Notes under the pieces: model-generated
The model's database searches: none
The model's input: only the letters and a program-made list of their open reading frames with translations
Told to the model about the DNA's origin: nothing
Program-made: the position numbers and the translations under genes
Assembly: GCA_015056735.1 (NCBI GenBank)
Contig: SVFT01000013.1
Span: 18,951-82,950, forward strand
Reading direction: 5' to 3'
Source of the DNA: Lachnospiraceae bacterium
GTDB taxonomy: Bacteria; Bacillota; Clostridia; Lachnospirales; Lachnospiraceae
Length of the DNA stretch: 64,000 bases
Part shown: in pieces, positions 55,324-63,905 of the stretch
Position numbering within the stretch: the first letter of the stretch is position 1
Layout: each line of letters opens with the position of its first letter

Positions 55324-56322
55324 ATGAAGATCAACATCTACTACGGCGGCCGCGGGTTGATGGACGACCCGACGTTGTTTGTGATCAATAAGATGCAAGA
55401 AGTTCTGGAAGAGCTCCGTGTGACGGTTGAGCGCTTTAATCTCTATGAGATGAAGAGCAGTATTACGACGCTTCCGTCAACGATCAAAGATGCTGATGGG
55501 ATCATTCTTGCTTCGACCGTGGAATGGCATGGGATCGGTGGCTATATGATGCAGTTTCTGGATGCACTCTGGCTGTACGGCGATAAAGAGAAGATCAGCA
55601 AGATCTATATGTGTCCCATCGTCATGTCCACTACATACGGCGAACGTGAAGGTAAGCTCAATCTTTCCGTTGCCTGGGAGATTCTGGGTGGACGTCCGTG
55701 CAGCGGCATCTGCGGATACATCGCGGATATCGTCAGCCTTGAGATGAACAAGGACTATTCCAAGCTGATCGAAAAGAAAGCGGAGAATATGTACCGCACG
55801 ATCAACCAGAAGACACCGTCTCTTCCGGCCAGCAACCAGGCGATCAAGAAGATGGTATCCGTTACGAAGAATACGGATCTTACACCGCAGGAATCCGAAC
55901 AGCTTTCGCAGCTTGCATCCGACGAGAATTATGTTCAGCGTCAGAAGGAAGACATCCAGGAACTGACCAGCATGTTCAAGGGGATGCTTGAGAATCGGGA
56001 ACTTGACGAGGAGAGCGCGTATATTAAAGAGCTGACGGATCACTTCAAACCACAGCCCGGGGTAAAGGCGGTCTATCGTATCCACATTGAAAACAGAAAA
56101 AAGACGCTGATCATTTCGGTGAATACAAAGGATTTAAACTGTTACTACGGAACGGCGCAGAAAGCGGATGTGGACATCTGGATCAGCGATGCGATGATGC
56201 GTGATATCACATCCGGGCGCATTACGTTCCAGAGATGTTTTATGAGCGGAAATATGAAGAAGACAAAAGGCGACTTCAGTCTGATGCGTATGTTGGATCA
56301 GCTGTTCGTCTTTCAGGAGTAG
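55324..56322 (+). CDS. Flavodoxin-like / SCP2 two-domain protein
   Basis: A 332-residue cytoplasmic protein. Residues 1 to about 165 look like an NADPH-dependent FMN reductase/flavodoxin fold (INIYYGGRGLMDDPT, DADGIILASTVEWHGIGGYMMQFLDAL). After a charged helical linker, residues about 225-332 resemble an SCP2 sterol-carrier domain (RIHIENRKKTLIISV...DVDIWISDAMMRDITSGRITFQRCFMSGNMKKTKGD). Such fusions are seen in Clostridia, with unknown function; a hydrophobic ligand could be bound next to the flavin. GAGGGGAG precedes the ATG. HIT follows by 13 bases. Confidence 0.75.
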   Translation: MKINIYYGGRGLMDDPTLFVINKMQEVLEELRVTVERFNLYEMKSSITTLPSTIKDADGIILASTVEWHGIGGYMMQFLDALWLYGDKEKISKIYMCPIVMSTTYGEREGKLNLSVAWEILGGRPCSGICGYIADIVSLEMNKDYSKLIEKKAENMYRTINQKTPSLPASNQAIKKMVSVTKNTDLTPQESEQLSQLASDENYVQRQKEDIQELTSMFKGMLENRELDEESAYIKELTDHFKPQPGVKAVYRIHIENRKKTLIISVNTKDLNCYYGTAQKADVDIWISDAMMRDITSGRITFQRCFMSGNMKKTKGDFSLMRMLDQLFVFQE

Positions 56323-56335
56323 ATGAGGAGGCAGT

Positions 56336-56746
56336 ATGAAGAACGACCAGTGTATTTTTTGTAAGATCGCATCGGGTGAGATCCCGAGCAAGACGCTCTA
56401 TGAGGACGATGATTTCCGTGTGATCCTGGACCTTGGGCCTGCAACAAAGGGACATGCCCTGATCCTTCCGAAGGAGCATTATGCAAATCTGTATGATCTG
56501 CCGGACGAGACCGCAAAAAAGGTAATCTGCCTTGCAAAGAAGATGGCTTGTGTAATGACAGAGAAGCTTCATGCGGATGGATTCAATCTGGTGCAGAACA
56601 ACGGAGAAACAGCCGGCCAGACAGTCTTTCATTTCCATATGCATCTGATCCCGCGATTTAAGGGAGACGGCCAGACGATCGGCTGGAAACCGGGTAAGCC
56701 GACAGATGAAGAATTGGAAGCGATCCGCAAAACAATCTGTGAGTGA
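56336..56746 (+). CDS. HIT family nucleotide hydrolase
   Basis: A 136-residue protein of the histidine-triad family (Hint-like purine nucleoside phosphoramidases and dinucleotide hydrolases). The catalytic motif is HFHMHLIPR and the N-terminal CIFCKIASGEIP is typical, with two cysteines of the zinc site. GAGGAGG precedes the ATG. It ends the unit at a bidirectional terminator. Confidence 0.94.
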   Translation: MKNDQCIFCKIASGEIPSKTLYEDDDFRVILDLGPATKGHALILPKEHYANLYDLPDETAKKVICLAKKMACVMTEKLHADGFNLVQNNGETAGQTVFHFHMHLIPRFKGDGQTIGWKPGKPTDEELEAIRKTICE

Positions 56747-56758
56747 TTGCAAAATAAT

Positions 56759-56788
56759 AAAGGAAGTGCTGTCGGCACTTCCTTTTTT
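56759..56788. terminator. Bidirectional terminator between HIT gene and murG
   Basis: AAAGGAAGTGC (56759-56769) pairs with GCACTTCCTTT (56775-56785) around a five-base loop, with T-runs on the plus side and A/T-rich sequence on the other. Confidence 0.92.
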
Positions 56789-56794
56789 GATATA

Positions 56795-57877
56795 CTATTC
56801 TGTTTCTTCATCGGCAGGCGTTGTATCCTGTATCAATTTGATAATGGTGTCAATGGAATTCAGCTGATTGCTTCGTTCCATCGCCTCCATGTAGATATGT
56901 CTGGAACAATACAATTCTCGGATCTTTTCCACAAGGAGTGAATCACTCAGATCATCTTCATCGATCACGATACTGAAGCCCTGTGCTTCAAAAGACTTTG
57001 CGTTAAGCATCTGATCGCCTCTGCTTGCTTTTGGAGAGAGGGGGATCAGGATGTTGGGCTTCTTTAAAGCGAGCAATTCGCAGATCGCATTTGCGCCTGC
57101 TCTGGATACGATCACGTCAGCCAGTGCGAAAAGATCTTTCAATTCCGTTTTAACATACTCAAACTGCTTATAACCCTCCACGCCGAGGAGCAGGTTATCT
57201 ACCTTTTCCTTACCGCAGATGTGGATGACCTGGAAATCTTCCAGAATGCTCTTTAACGCTTCCCGGATCGCTTTGTTGATCGCAGCAGCGCCAAGACTTC
57301 CACCCATCACCATCACAACAGGCTTGTCGGAATTAAAACCGCAAAGCGTTCTGGCTCTTTCCGCATCACCTTCAGACAGTTCTTTTCGGATCGGCGAACC
57401 TGTCAGGATGCCTTTTCCTTTCGGGATATACTGCATGGTCTCCGGGAAGTTCAGGCAGATCTTTTCCGCAACGGGAATGCAGATCTTATTGGCAAGACCC
57501 GGAGTCATATCCGATTCATGGATGATGCAGGGAATATGCAGGGCGTGTGCCGCACGGACAACCGGAACAGACACAAAACCGCCTTTAGAAAAAACGATGT
57601 CGGGTGCGATCTGTTTTAAGATCTTCTTAGCTTCTGCATAGCCTTTCATGACGCGGAACGGATCCGTGAAATTCTTCAGATCAAAATATCGACGAAACTT
57701 GCCGGTAGAGATCCCATAATAAGGAATGTCAAAGTCTTCGATGAGTCTTTTTTCGATGCCGTCAAAAGATCCGATGTAATGAATATCGTAATCTGCTTCT
57801 TTTAAGGCGGGGATCAAAGCAATATTCGGTGTAACATGCCCGGCGGTGCCGCCGCCCGTCAATACGATTCTTTTCAT
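56795..57877 (-). CDS. murG: UDP-GlcNAc:lipid I N-acetylglucosaminyltransferase MurG
   Basis: Peripheral membrane GT-B enzyme that makes lipid II for peptidoglycan, 360 residues. The glycine-rich loop GGGTAGHVTPN is at 8-18, SKGGFVSVPVVRAA and HESDMTPGLANK follow, and the UDP-binding C-domain has VMGGSLGAAAIN and VSRAGANAICELLALKKPNILIPLS. The usual dcw cluster does not surround it; instead it stands with a TSCPD gene. AAGGAGGG precedes the ATG. Confidence 0.97.
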   Translation of the reverse strand: MKRIVLTGGGTAGHVTPNIALIPALKEADYDIHYIGSFDGIEKRLIEDFDIPYYGISTGKFRRYFDLKNFTDPFRVMKGYAEAKKILKQIAPDIVFSKGGFVSVPVVRAAHALHIPCIIHESDMTPGLANKICIPVAEKICLNFPETMQYIPKGKGILTGSPIRKELSEGDAERARTLCGFNSDKPVVMVMGGSLGAAAINKAIREALKSILEDFQVIHICGKEKVDNLLLGVEGYKQFEYVKTELKDLFALADVIVSRAGANAICELLALKKPNILIPLSPKASRGDQMLNAKSFEAQGFSIVIDEDDLSDSLLVEKIRELYCSRHIYMEAMERSNQLNSIDTIIKLIQDTTPADEETE

Positions 57878-57896
57878 GATCGATCCCTCCTTCAGA

Positions 57897-58133
57897 TTAT
57901 CTCAAGGATTCGAGTGCCTGTGCCAGCTGATCCGGACAGGATGTAGGTTTAAATCCACAGGTGATCCCTTTTAATCGCAAGATCGCATCATCTATAGACA
58001 TGCCTTTAACAAGCGCAGAGATCCCTTTTAAATTTCCGTTGCAACCACCGGTAAACTGAACACTTTGAATGATCCCGTTGTCCACTTCGATGTCGATAGC
58101 GGAAGAACAGACTCCTTTCGGTTGATATCTCAT
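57897..58133 (-). CDS. TSCPD-domain protein (TIGR03905 type)
   Basis: A small cysteine-containing protein, 78 residues from ATG 58133, behind GAAGGAA. It reads MRYQPKGVCSSAIDIEV, then FTGGCNGNLKGISALVKG and GFKPTSCPDQLAQAL, the TSCPD motif also found at the C-terminus of class II ribonucleotide reductases. The cysteines suggest metal binding. Function unknown. It is co-transcribed with murG. Confidence 0.88.
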   Translation of the reverse strand: MRYQPKGVCSSAIDIEVDNGIIQSVQFTGGCNGNLKGISALVKGMSIDDAILRLKGITCGFKPTSCPDQLAQALESLR

Positions 58134-58176
58134 GATGATTCCTTCTTTCACAAACTATTTCTTATTACTAAAGCGT

Positions 58177-58205
58177 AGTATATCAAAATTGAATTCATCT
58201 TTCTA
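58177..58205 (-). promoter_or_regulatory. Promoter for the TSCPD-murG unit
   Basis: Minus strand: TAGAAA (58205-58200), 17-base spacer, TATACT (58182-58177), about 45 bases before the ATG. Confidence 0.55.
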
Positions 58206-58234
58206 CCCCTCCTGATCCGGAAAGCCCGCAAATC

Positions 58235-58263
58235 TTGAAAAAAAGCGGTCTCTTTGCTATACT
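58235..58263 (+). promoter_or_regulatory. Promoter for the hydroxyacid dehydrogenase-glgX-exonuclease unit
   Basis: TTGAAA (58235-58240), 17-base spacer, TATACT (58258-58263), about 45 bases before the start codon at 58308. Confidence 0.72.
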
Positions 58264-58307
58264 GATACCAAATTCCGAATCGAAAAACAAAGAAAGCGAG
58301 CGTGCGG

Positions 58308-59267
58308 ATGAAGATCGTTGTCTTGGAAAGAAACAGTGTGGGAACAGACATTTCCGTTGATTGCCTGGAGCAGTACGGAGATGTGACTTTTTACAGAAAT
58401 ACCGTGCGCCATCAGGTGGCGGAGCGGATCAAGGATGCCGATATTATCATCAACAATAAGGCGCCTCTTGATGCTGAGACATTAAAAGATGCTCCGAATG
58501 TGAAGCTGATCTGTGAATTTGCAACAGGTTATGACAATGTGGATATCGATTACTGCAAAAAGCGGGGGATCAAAGTTGCAAATGCACGCAATTACAGTAC
58601 GGCTGCTGTGGCGCAGCATACTTTTGCACTTCTGTTTTATCTGCTGGAACATCTGCCTCATTATGATCAGTATGTAAAGGGTGGTACATATGGAGCGCAG
58701 GACCGGTTTTCCAATTTTGACAAGCCGTTTGTTGAACTGGACGGGAAGACATGGGGCATCGTCGGCATGGGTAATATCGGAAAAGCTGTGGCAAAGATCG
58801 CAAAAGCATTCGGGTGCCGTGTGATCTTTTACTCACCTACCGGTAAGAGCACATGTACCGAGTATGAAAAAGTGTCGTTTGAAACGCTTCTTCAGGAATC
58901 CGACTTCCTTTCGCTTCATTGCCCGTTAAGTGACTTGACAAGACACCTGATCGATGAAACAGCTCTTTCGAAGATGAAGAAGACAGCGATCCTTTTAAAC
59001 GTAGCAAGAGGCGGTGTCGTAGATACAAAGGCACTTGCAAAAGTGCTATGTGATGACGGGATTCTGGCAGCAGGACTTGATGTTCTGGAAGCGGAACCGA
59101 TCGCATCGGATGATCCGCTTGGGGAGATCAAAGACAGCGATAAGCTGCTGATCACGCCGCATATGGCCTGGGCGAGCACGGAAGCAAGAGAGCGTATCGT
59201 TGAAGAGACTTGTAAGAATCTGGAAGCTTTTTTCAACGGAGAAGATAGAAATATCGTCAATCTGTAG
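58308..59267 (+). CDS. D-2-hydroxyacid dehydrogenase
   Basis: A 319-residue NAD-dependent dehydrogenase that reduces 2-oxo acids such as pyruvate or hydroxypyruvate to D-hydroxy acids. The Rossmann motif is WGIVGMGNIGKAVAKIA, and NVARGGVVDTKAL plus the catalytic Arg/Glu/His set (FLSLHCPLSDLTRHLI...TPHMAWASTEARE) are present. GTG 58302 is an alternative start; ATG 58308 has GAG seven bases upstream. Substrate cannot be told from D-lactate, glycerate and related enzymes. glgX follows. Confidence 0.88.
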   Translation: MKIVVLERNSVGTDISVDCLEQYGDVTFYRNTVRHQVAERIKDADIIINNKAPLDAETLKDAPNVKLICEFATGYDNVDIDYCKKRGIKVANARNYSTAAVAQHTFALLFYLLEHLPHYDQYVKGGTYGAQDRFSNFDKPFVELDGKTWGIVGMGNIGKAVAKIAKAFGCRVIFYSPTGKSTCTEYEKVSFETLLQESDFLSLHCPLSDLTRHLIDETALSKMKKTAILLNVARGGVVDTKALAKVLCDDGILAAGLDVLEAEPIASDDPLGEIKDSDKLLITPHMAWASTEARERIVEETCKNLEAFFNGEDRNIVNL

Positions 59268-59300
59268 TGACAGAATGAGATCATAATAAGGAGTGGTGGC

Positions 59301-61418
59301 ATGGCAGAATTGGTAACATCGAGAGATGTATATGAACTGAAGGTGCTGGATGTGATCAACGGTTTTCAGGTAAGACCCGGCTTTTACGAGAAAAACGGTG
59401 CGACCGCTCTTTCCAATTCGTGCGTGAATTTCACCGTGCAGTCTGCCGGTGCTACATCGTGCGAATTGTTGCTTTTTAAGAGAGAATGCAAGGATCCGTA
59501 CGCAGTTCTGCCTTTCCCTGATCACTATCGGATCGGACATGTTTTTTCCATGATGGTGTTCGGACTCAATATTGAGGAGTTTGAGTATGCGTATCGCTTC
59601 GACGGACCGTATGATCCTTCGAAAGGTCTTCTTTTTGACAAAACGCATATCCTGCTCGATCCTTATGCAAAAGCGGTCACGGGACAGAGCGTCTGGGGTA
59701 AAAAAGCTGCTGACTACGGCGGCTGTTATCATGCCCGTGTTGTACGCAACAACTTTGACTGGGGCACGGCCAGACAGCCGCTGATCCCGATGAGCGATCT
59801 CATCATCTATGAGATGCATGTACGCGGATTCACAAAGGATCCGTCTTCCGGCGTCACATTTCCCGGAACTTTTGAGGGGATCCGAGAGAAGATCCCATAT
59901 TTAAAAGAGCTTGGTGTCAATGCGGTCGAGCTGATGCCGATCTTTGAATTTGACGAAACGATGGGATCCCGGAACGTTGATGGTGAAGATGTCATCGATT
60001 ATTGGGGATATAATACTGTCAGCTTTTTTGCTCCCAATACAAGTTATACGGCCAACACGGAATACAACCGTGAAGGAACAGAGTTGAAGGGTCTGATCCA
60101 TGAACTGAATGCGAACGGGATCGAAGTCTTCCTGGATGTTGTTTTTAACCATACGGCAGAAGGCAACGAAAAGGGACCGTTCATTTCGTTTAAAGGAATC
60201 GACAATAATGTTTATTATCTTCTGACACCGGAAGGGTTCTATTATAATTTCAGTGGGTGTGGAAATACACTGAACTGTAATCATCCGATCGTACAGAATA
60301 TGATTCTGGAGTGCCTTAGATACTGGGTTACGGATTATCGCGTTGATGGGTTCCGCTTCGATCTTGCAACGATCCTGGGTCGCTGTGAAGACGGATCACC
60401 GATGAGCAATCCGCCGCTTTTAAAGCAGCTGGCGTATGACCCGATCCTGGGAAATACCAAATTGATCGCCGAAGCATGGGATGCGGGTGGTTTGTATCAG
60501 GTCGGCAGTTTCCCGTCATGGGATCACTGGGCAGAATGGAACGGCAAGTATCGTGATTGCATGCGCAGTTTTCTCAAAGGCGATTACTGGGAGGCACCGG
60601 AAGCGCTGAATCGTATCATCGGTTCGCCCGATCTGTACGGCGGTCATAAGATGGGACACAACGCATCCGTCAATTTCCTGACATGTCATGACGGATTTAC
60701 GCTTTATGATATGTATGCCTATAACGACAAGCATAATGCGAAGAACGGCTGGAACAACACGGACGGTGTGAATGATAACAGAAGCTGGAACTGTGGCGTG
60801 GAAGGTGAGACAGATCGTCCGGAGATCATCGCCCTTCGTAAGAAGCTGATCAAAAATGCCTGTGCTGTATTAATGTGCAGCCGCGGAATACCTATGTTTC
60901 TTGCGGGTGACGAGTTTGGTAATACGCAGTACGGCAACAATAACGCATATTGTCAGGACAATGAGATCTCCTGGATCAATTGGGATCGGCTGGAAGAGAA
61001 CAGGGATATTTTTGAATTCTTCAAGTATATGATCGCATTTCGTAAAGCACATGCGAACGTTCGTGAAGATCTGGAAAAATCAGCGACCGGCTATCCGTTT
61101 ATCAGTATTCATAACGGATCTCCGGGTTATTCGGAAACGAATGCGCAAACGAAACTTCTTGGCATTATGTATGCAGGTTTTGACCGCTCCAAGATGCAGG
61201 ATGAACCGGTATATGTCGTGATCAATCCTTACTGGGAAGATGCCTCCATCAAACTTCCCGAACTGGGTGACCGGTACGACTGGATCGTTGCCGTGAACAC
61301 AGGACTTCCGGATGGAGAGCAGGCCTTCTTTGAGCCGGACAAAGCGCCGATCATTGAGAGTCATTTTGTTGTAAAGGATCGCAGCGTTGTGATCTTTGTC
61401 GGAAGGAGAAAGCAATAA
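59301..61418 (+). CDS. glgX: Glycogen debranching enzyme GlgX
   Basis: GH13 isoamylase-type debranching enzyme, 705 residues, cytoplasmic. An N-terminal CBM48 region (about 20-130) leads into the barrel. The catalytic triad is Asp354 in VDGFRFDLA, Glu391 in KLIAEAWDAGG and Asp464 in FLTCHDGFTLYD. It removes alpha-1,6 branches during glycogen breakdown, the counterpart of glgB on the left arm. AAGGAG precedes the ATG. The exonuclease ATG directly follows its stop. Confidence 0.94.
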   Translation: MAELVTSRDVYELKVLDVINGFQVRPGFYEKNGATALSNSCVNFTVQSAGATSCELLLFKRECKDPYAVLPFPDHYRIGHVFSMMVFGLNIEEFEYAYRFDGPYDPSKGLLFDKTHILLDPYAKAVTGQSVWGKKAADYGGCYHARVVRNNFDWGTARQPLIPMSDLIIYEMHVRGFTKDPSSGVTFPGTFEGIREKIPYLKELGVNAVELMPIFEFDETMGSRNVDGEDVIDYWGYNTVSFFAPNTSYTANTEYNREGTELKGLIHELNANGIEVFLDVVFNHTAEGNEKGPFISFKGIDNNVYYLLTPEGFYYNFSGCGNTLNCNHPIVQNMILECLRYWVTDYRVDGFRFDLATILGRCEDGSPMSNPPLLKQLAYDPILGNTKLIAEAWDAGGLYQVGSFPSWDHWAEWNGKYRDCMRSFLKGDYWEAPEALNRIIGSPDLYGGHKMGHNASVNFLTCHDGFTLYDMYAYNDKHNAKNGWNNTDGVNDNRSWNCGVEGETDRPEIIALRKKLIKNACAVLMCSRGIPMFLAGDEFGNTQYGNNNAYCQDNEISWINWDRLEENRDIFEFFKYMIAFRKAHANVREDLEKSATGYPFISIHNGSPGYSETNAQTKLLGIMYAGFDRSKMQDEPVYVVINPYWEDASIKLPELGDRYDWIVAVNTGLPDGEQAFFEPDKAPIIESHFVVKDRSVVIFVGRRKQ

Positions 61419-62390
61419 ATGAATTATATCGTGCTGGATCTGGAATGGAACCAGAGCGCAAAGCCGGCAAATGAGGTAAAAGGGATCCCGTTTGAGATCA
61501 TTGAGATCGGAGCGATCAAACTGAATGCACAAAAAAAGATGATCGCGGAATTTAGTGAACTGATCAAACCGTCTGTATATAAAGAGATGCATTCCGTTAC
61601 GCGGAAACTGATCCACCTTCAAATGGAGGAGCTGGAAAAAGGGGACCCGTTTCCTGTTGTCATGAGGCGCTTTTTGGATTGGTGCGGGCCGGATGTGCGA
61701 TTCTGCACATGGGGACCTTTGGACCTGACAGAACTTCAGCGTAACATGACTTATTACAAGATGGGTACGCTTTCGCAAAAAACACTTCGCTTTTTGGATG
61801 TACAGAAGCTCTTCAGTATAGCGTACGAAGATCGGAAAACCAGACGTTCCCTTGAGTATGCGGTTGATTTTCTTAAGATCGAAAAAGATATTCCGTTCCA
61901 TCGTGCATTCAGTGATGCATATTATACCGCAAAAGTGTTGCAGGAATTTCCGGATCCCGCTATCGAAAGGAACTATTCCTTCGACTATTATGTTCTGCCG
62001 CGCAAAAAGGAAGACGAGATCTTTGCAGTGTTTGATACCTACGCAAAATACATTTCGCGCGTGTTCGACGACAAACAGGAAGTGATCATGGACAGAAGAG
62101 TGTGCAGTACAAAATGTTACCACTGCCGTCGAAACCTTAAGCGGAAGATCAAATGGTTCACGCCAAACGGTAAGCATTACTACAGCGTTTCCTATTGCGA
62201 TAAGCATGGGTATATGAAAGGAAAGATCAGGATCCGCAAGGCGGAAGATGATCGTGTTTATGCAGTAAAAACGTTGAAATTCATCTCCGAAGAGGAGGCA
62301 AAAGAAATCCGCGCCAAGAGAGATAAGGCGCGGGAATTTCGTAAGATCAAAAGAATAAAAGAAAAAGAAGTAAAAAAGGGCCAAAGCTAG
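61419..62390 (+). CDS. DnaQ-like 3'-5' exonuclease with cysteine C-domain
   Basis: A 323-residue protein. The exonuclease fold shows motif I YIVLDLEWNQ (Asp7, Glu9), motif II in TWGPLDLTELQ and motif III HRAFSDAYYTAKVL, so the DEDDh active site is complete. The C-terminal about 130 residues contain CSTKCYHCRRNLKRK and SYCDKHGY, a probable zinc site, and a strongly basic end, suited for nucleic-acid binding. DNA or RNA could be the substrate. It is co-transcribed with glgX. Its stop overlaps the stop of the convergent gene in CTAG. Confidence 0.82.
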   Translation: MNYIVLDLEWNQSAKPANEVKGIPFEIIEIGAIKLNAQKKMIAEFSELIKPSVYKEMHSVTRKLIHLQMEELEKGDPFPVVMRRFLDWCGPDVRFCTWGPLDLTELQRNMTYYKMGTLSQKTLRFLDVQKLFSIAYEDRKTRRSLEYAVDFLKIEKDIPFHRAFSDAYYTAKVLQEFPDPAIERNYSFDYYVLPRKKEDEIFAVFDTYAKYISRVFDDKQEVIMDRRVCSTKCYHCRRNLKRKIKWFTPNGKHYYSVSYCDKHGYMKGKIRIRKAEDDRVYAVKTLKFISEEEAKEIRAKRDKAREFRKIKRIKEKEVKKGQS

Positions 62391-63847
62391 AAATCAAAAT
62401 CATCAAAGGGCGAATGGACCCTTTTTCTTTTTTTACGACGCAACTTGGATTTTCGCCTTTTCGCAAAGTGATAATTACTGATCACCGAATGGATAACGCA
62501 GATCAGGATCAGACCTGCAGCACCGACCGAGACATAGAAAACTACCCTTCGAACATTGATAAAGATCACAGGAGTTTCTTCTTTTTGCACTTTTGAGAGA
62601 TCAGGTTTCTGGTTTTCTTTCTGGTTACTGAAATCAAACTCGGCTTTCTTCTCCGATGTGGTCACATCAATTGTAGCGCTGCCGACCGGAATACCATGAT
62701 ATGTATAGAAGATCTCGGCGATCACATCCTCTTTGTCGGTTTCGTAAGAAAGTGTTGAATCGAGGTCATCGAATACGCCGGTGATCGGAAGGACGACAGT
62801 TGCCTCTTCGTTAAGCGAAAGGAGCGGTGTTGCTGATCCGAATATTGCCTTCTCTGAAGGGAAAAGATCATGATCGCTTACAGTGTAGGCCGTTTCATAC
62901 TCCGCGACAGTAAGCGCCTGAAACTTATCAAAACCGTAATCAAATAAGGATACGGTATCTGTGAACTGCTCCGGAGATTCTTCTTTCATGATGACGCAGA
63001 CCAGCTTCATGTTGCCGCGCTGTGCACAGGAAACGAGTGTCTGTCTGGCAGTGTCGGTATATCCGGTCTTGCTTCCGAGAAGCCCGTCGTATGCATATGT
63101 TGCACCGGCATAGAGCTTGTTTTTGGAATGAATATACAAATCATCATCCGGCTGTGTTGCGGACTGCGGGATGTGGTAGGTCGTTGTGGACGACATCTTG
63201 CAAAGGAGTTCATTCGCAAAGAATGCCTTTGCGATCATTGCCAGGTCGTACGCGGAAGTATAGTGATCATCATCGTGAAGACCGTTTGTGGTCACAAAAT
63301 GAGAGTCTTCGCAGCCAAGTTCGGTAGCGCGTTCGTTCATCAGTTTTGCAAAATCTTCCATACTGCCGCTGATGTGTTCGCCGATCGCGTTGGCAGCCTC
63401 GTTGGCGCTGCCGACCAGGATCGCATACAGACATTCTTCAACGGAGATCTCTTCTCCCTCGTCAAGTCCGACATTGGAGCTATCTCGCGGGATTGTGAAA
63501 ACAGCTTTATGCGACATCTTGACCCGTTCGTCCATCTTACATTTTTCCGATGCGATGAGGCAGGTCAGGATTTTTGTTGTACTTGCAGGATAAAGGCGTT
63601 CGTGGATGTTCTTGGCATACAGGATCGTTCCTGTATTGGCCTCCATCAGGATCGCACTCTCAGCACCGATCGCAGGGCCGTCCGGCCAGTTTTCATAGCT
63701 GTCGGTTTCAATGGGAAGAGATTTACGCGCTTCGGCTTCCGCACGAAAATCCGTGACCGCAAAAACAGAGAGTACCGATGTTTCTACCATATATATAAAT
63801 AAAAAAGCACCCATGGTAAAACGCATGAGCCGATTGTTATGATGCAT
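62387..63847 (-). CDS. D-alanyl-D-alanine carboxypeptidase (DacF-like)
   Basis: Class C penicillin-binding protein of the S11 family, 486 residues from ATG 63847 behind AAGGAG; a TTG at 63850 is less likely. An N-terminal signal peptide (about 1-32) is followed by the catalytic domain with STTK (Ser89, Lys92), SAN (147-149) and KTG (Lys260). A beta-rich C-terminal domain, a membrane segment (about 435-460) and a short basic tail end the protein. It trims the terminal D-Ala of peptidoglycan stem peptides. A C-terminal membrane helix rather than an amphipathic anchor is noted. Confidence 0.93.
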   Translation of the reverse strand: MHHNNRLMRFTMGAFLFIYMVETSVLSVFAVTDFRAEAEARKSLPIETDSYENWPDGPAIGAESAILMEANTGTILYAKNIHERLYPASTTKILTCLIASEKCKMDERVKMSHKAVFTIPRDSSNVGLDEGEEISVEECLYAILVGSANEAANAIGEHISGSMEDFAKLMNERATELGCEDSHFVTTNGLHDDDHYTSAYDLAMIAKAFFANELLCKMSSTTTYHIPQSATQPDDDLYIHSKNKLYAGATYAYDGLLGSKTGYTDTARQTLVSCAQRGNMKLVCVIMKEESPEQFTDTVSLFDYGFDKFQALTVAEYETAYTVSDHDLFPSEKAIFGSATPLLSLNEEATVVLPITGVFDDLDSTLSYETDKEDVIAEIFYTYHGIPVGSATIDVTTSEKKAEFDFSNQKENQKPDLSKVQKEETPVIFINVRRVVFYVSVGAAGLILICVIHSVISNYHFAKRRKSKLRRKKRKRVHSPFDDFDF

Positions 63848-63877
63848 CAATTTCTCCTTAAGCGCATGTTCGTTTTC

Positions 63878-63905
63878 ATTCTACACTATTTTGCAGGTTA
63901 TTCAA
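63878..63905 (-). promoter_or_regulatory. Promoter of the D,D-carboxypeptidase gene
   Basis: Minus strand: TTGAAT (63905-63900), 16-base spacer, TAGAAT (63883-63878). The rest of the right edge (63906-64000) is A+T-rich and I see no other feature in it. Confidence 0.65.

Noticed and set aside
61080..62384. 434-codon open frame on the minus strand
   Set aside because: It is fully antisense to the DnaQ-like exonuclease, rich in Phe/Leu/His/Arg as expected of a shadow frame, and has no ribosome-binding site or family likeness.
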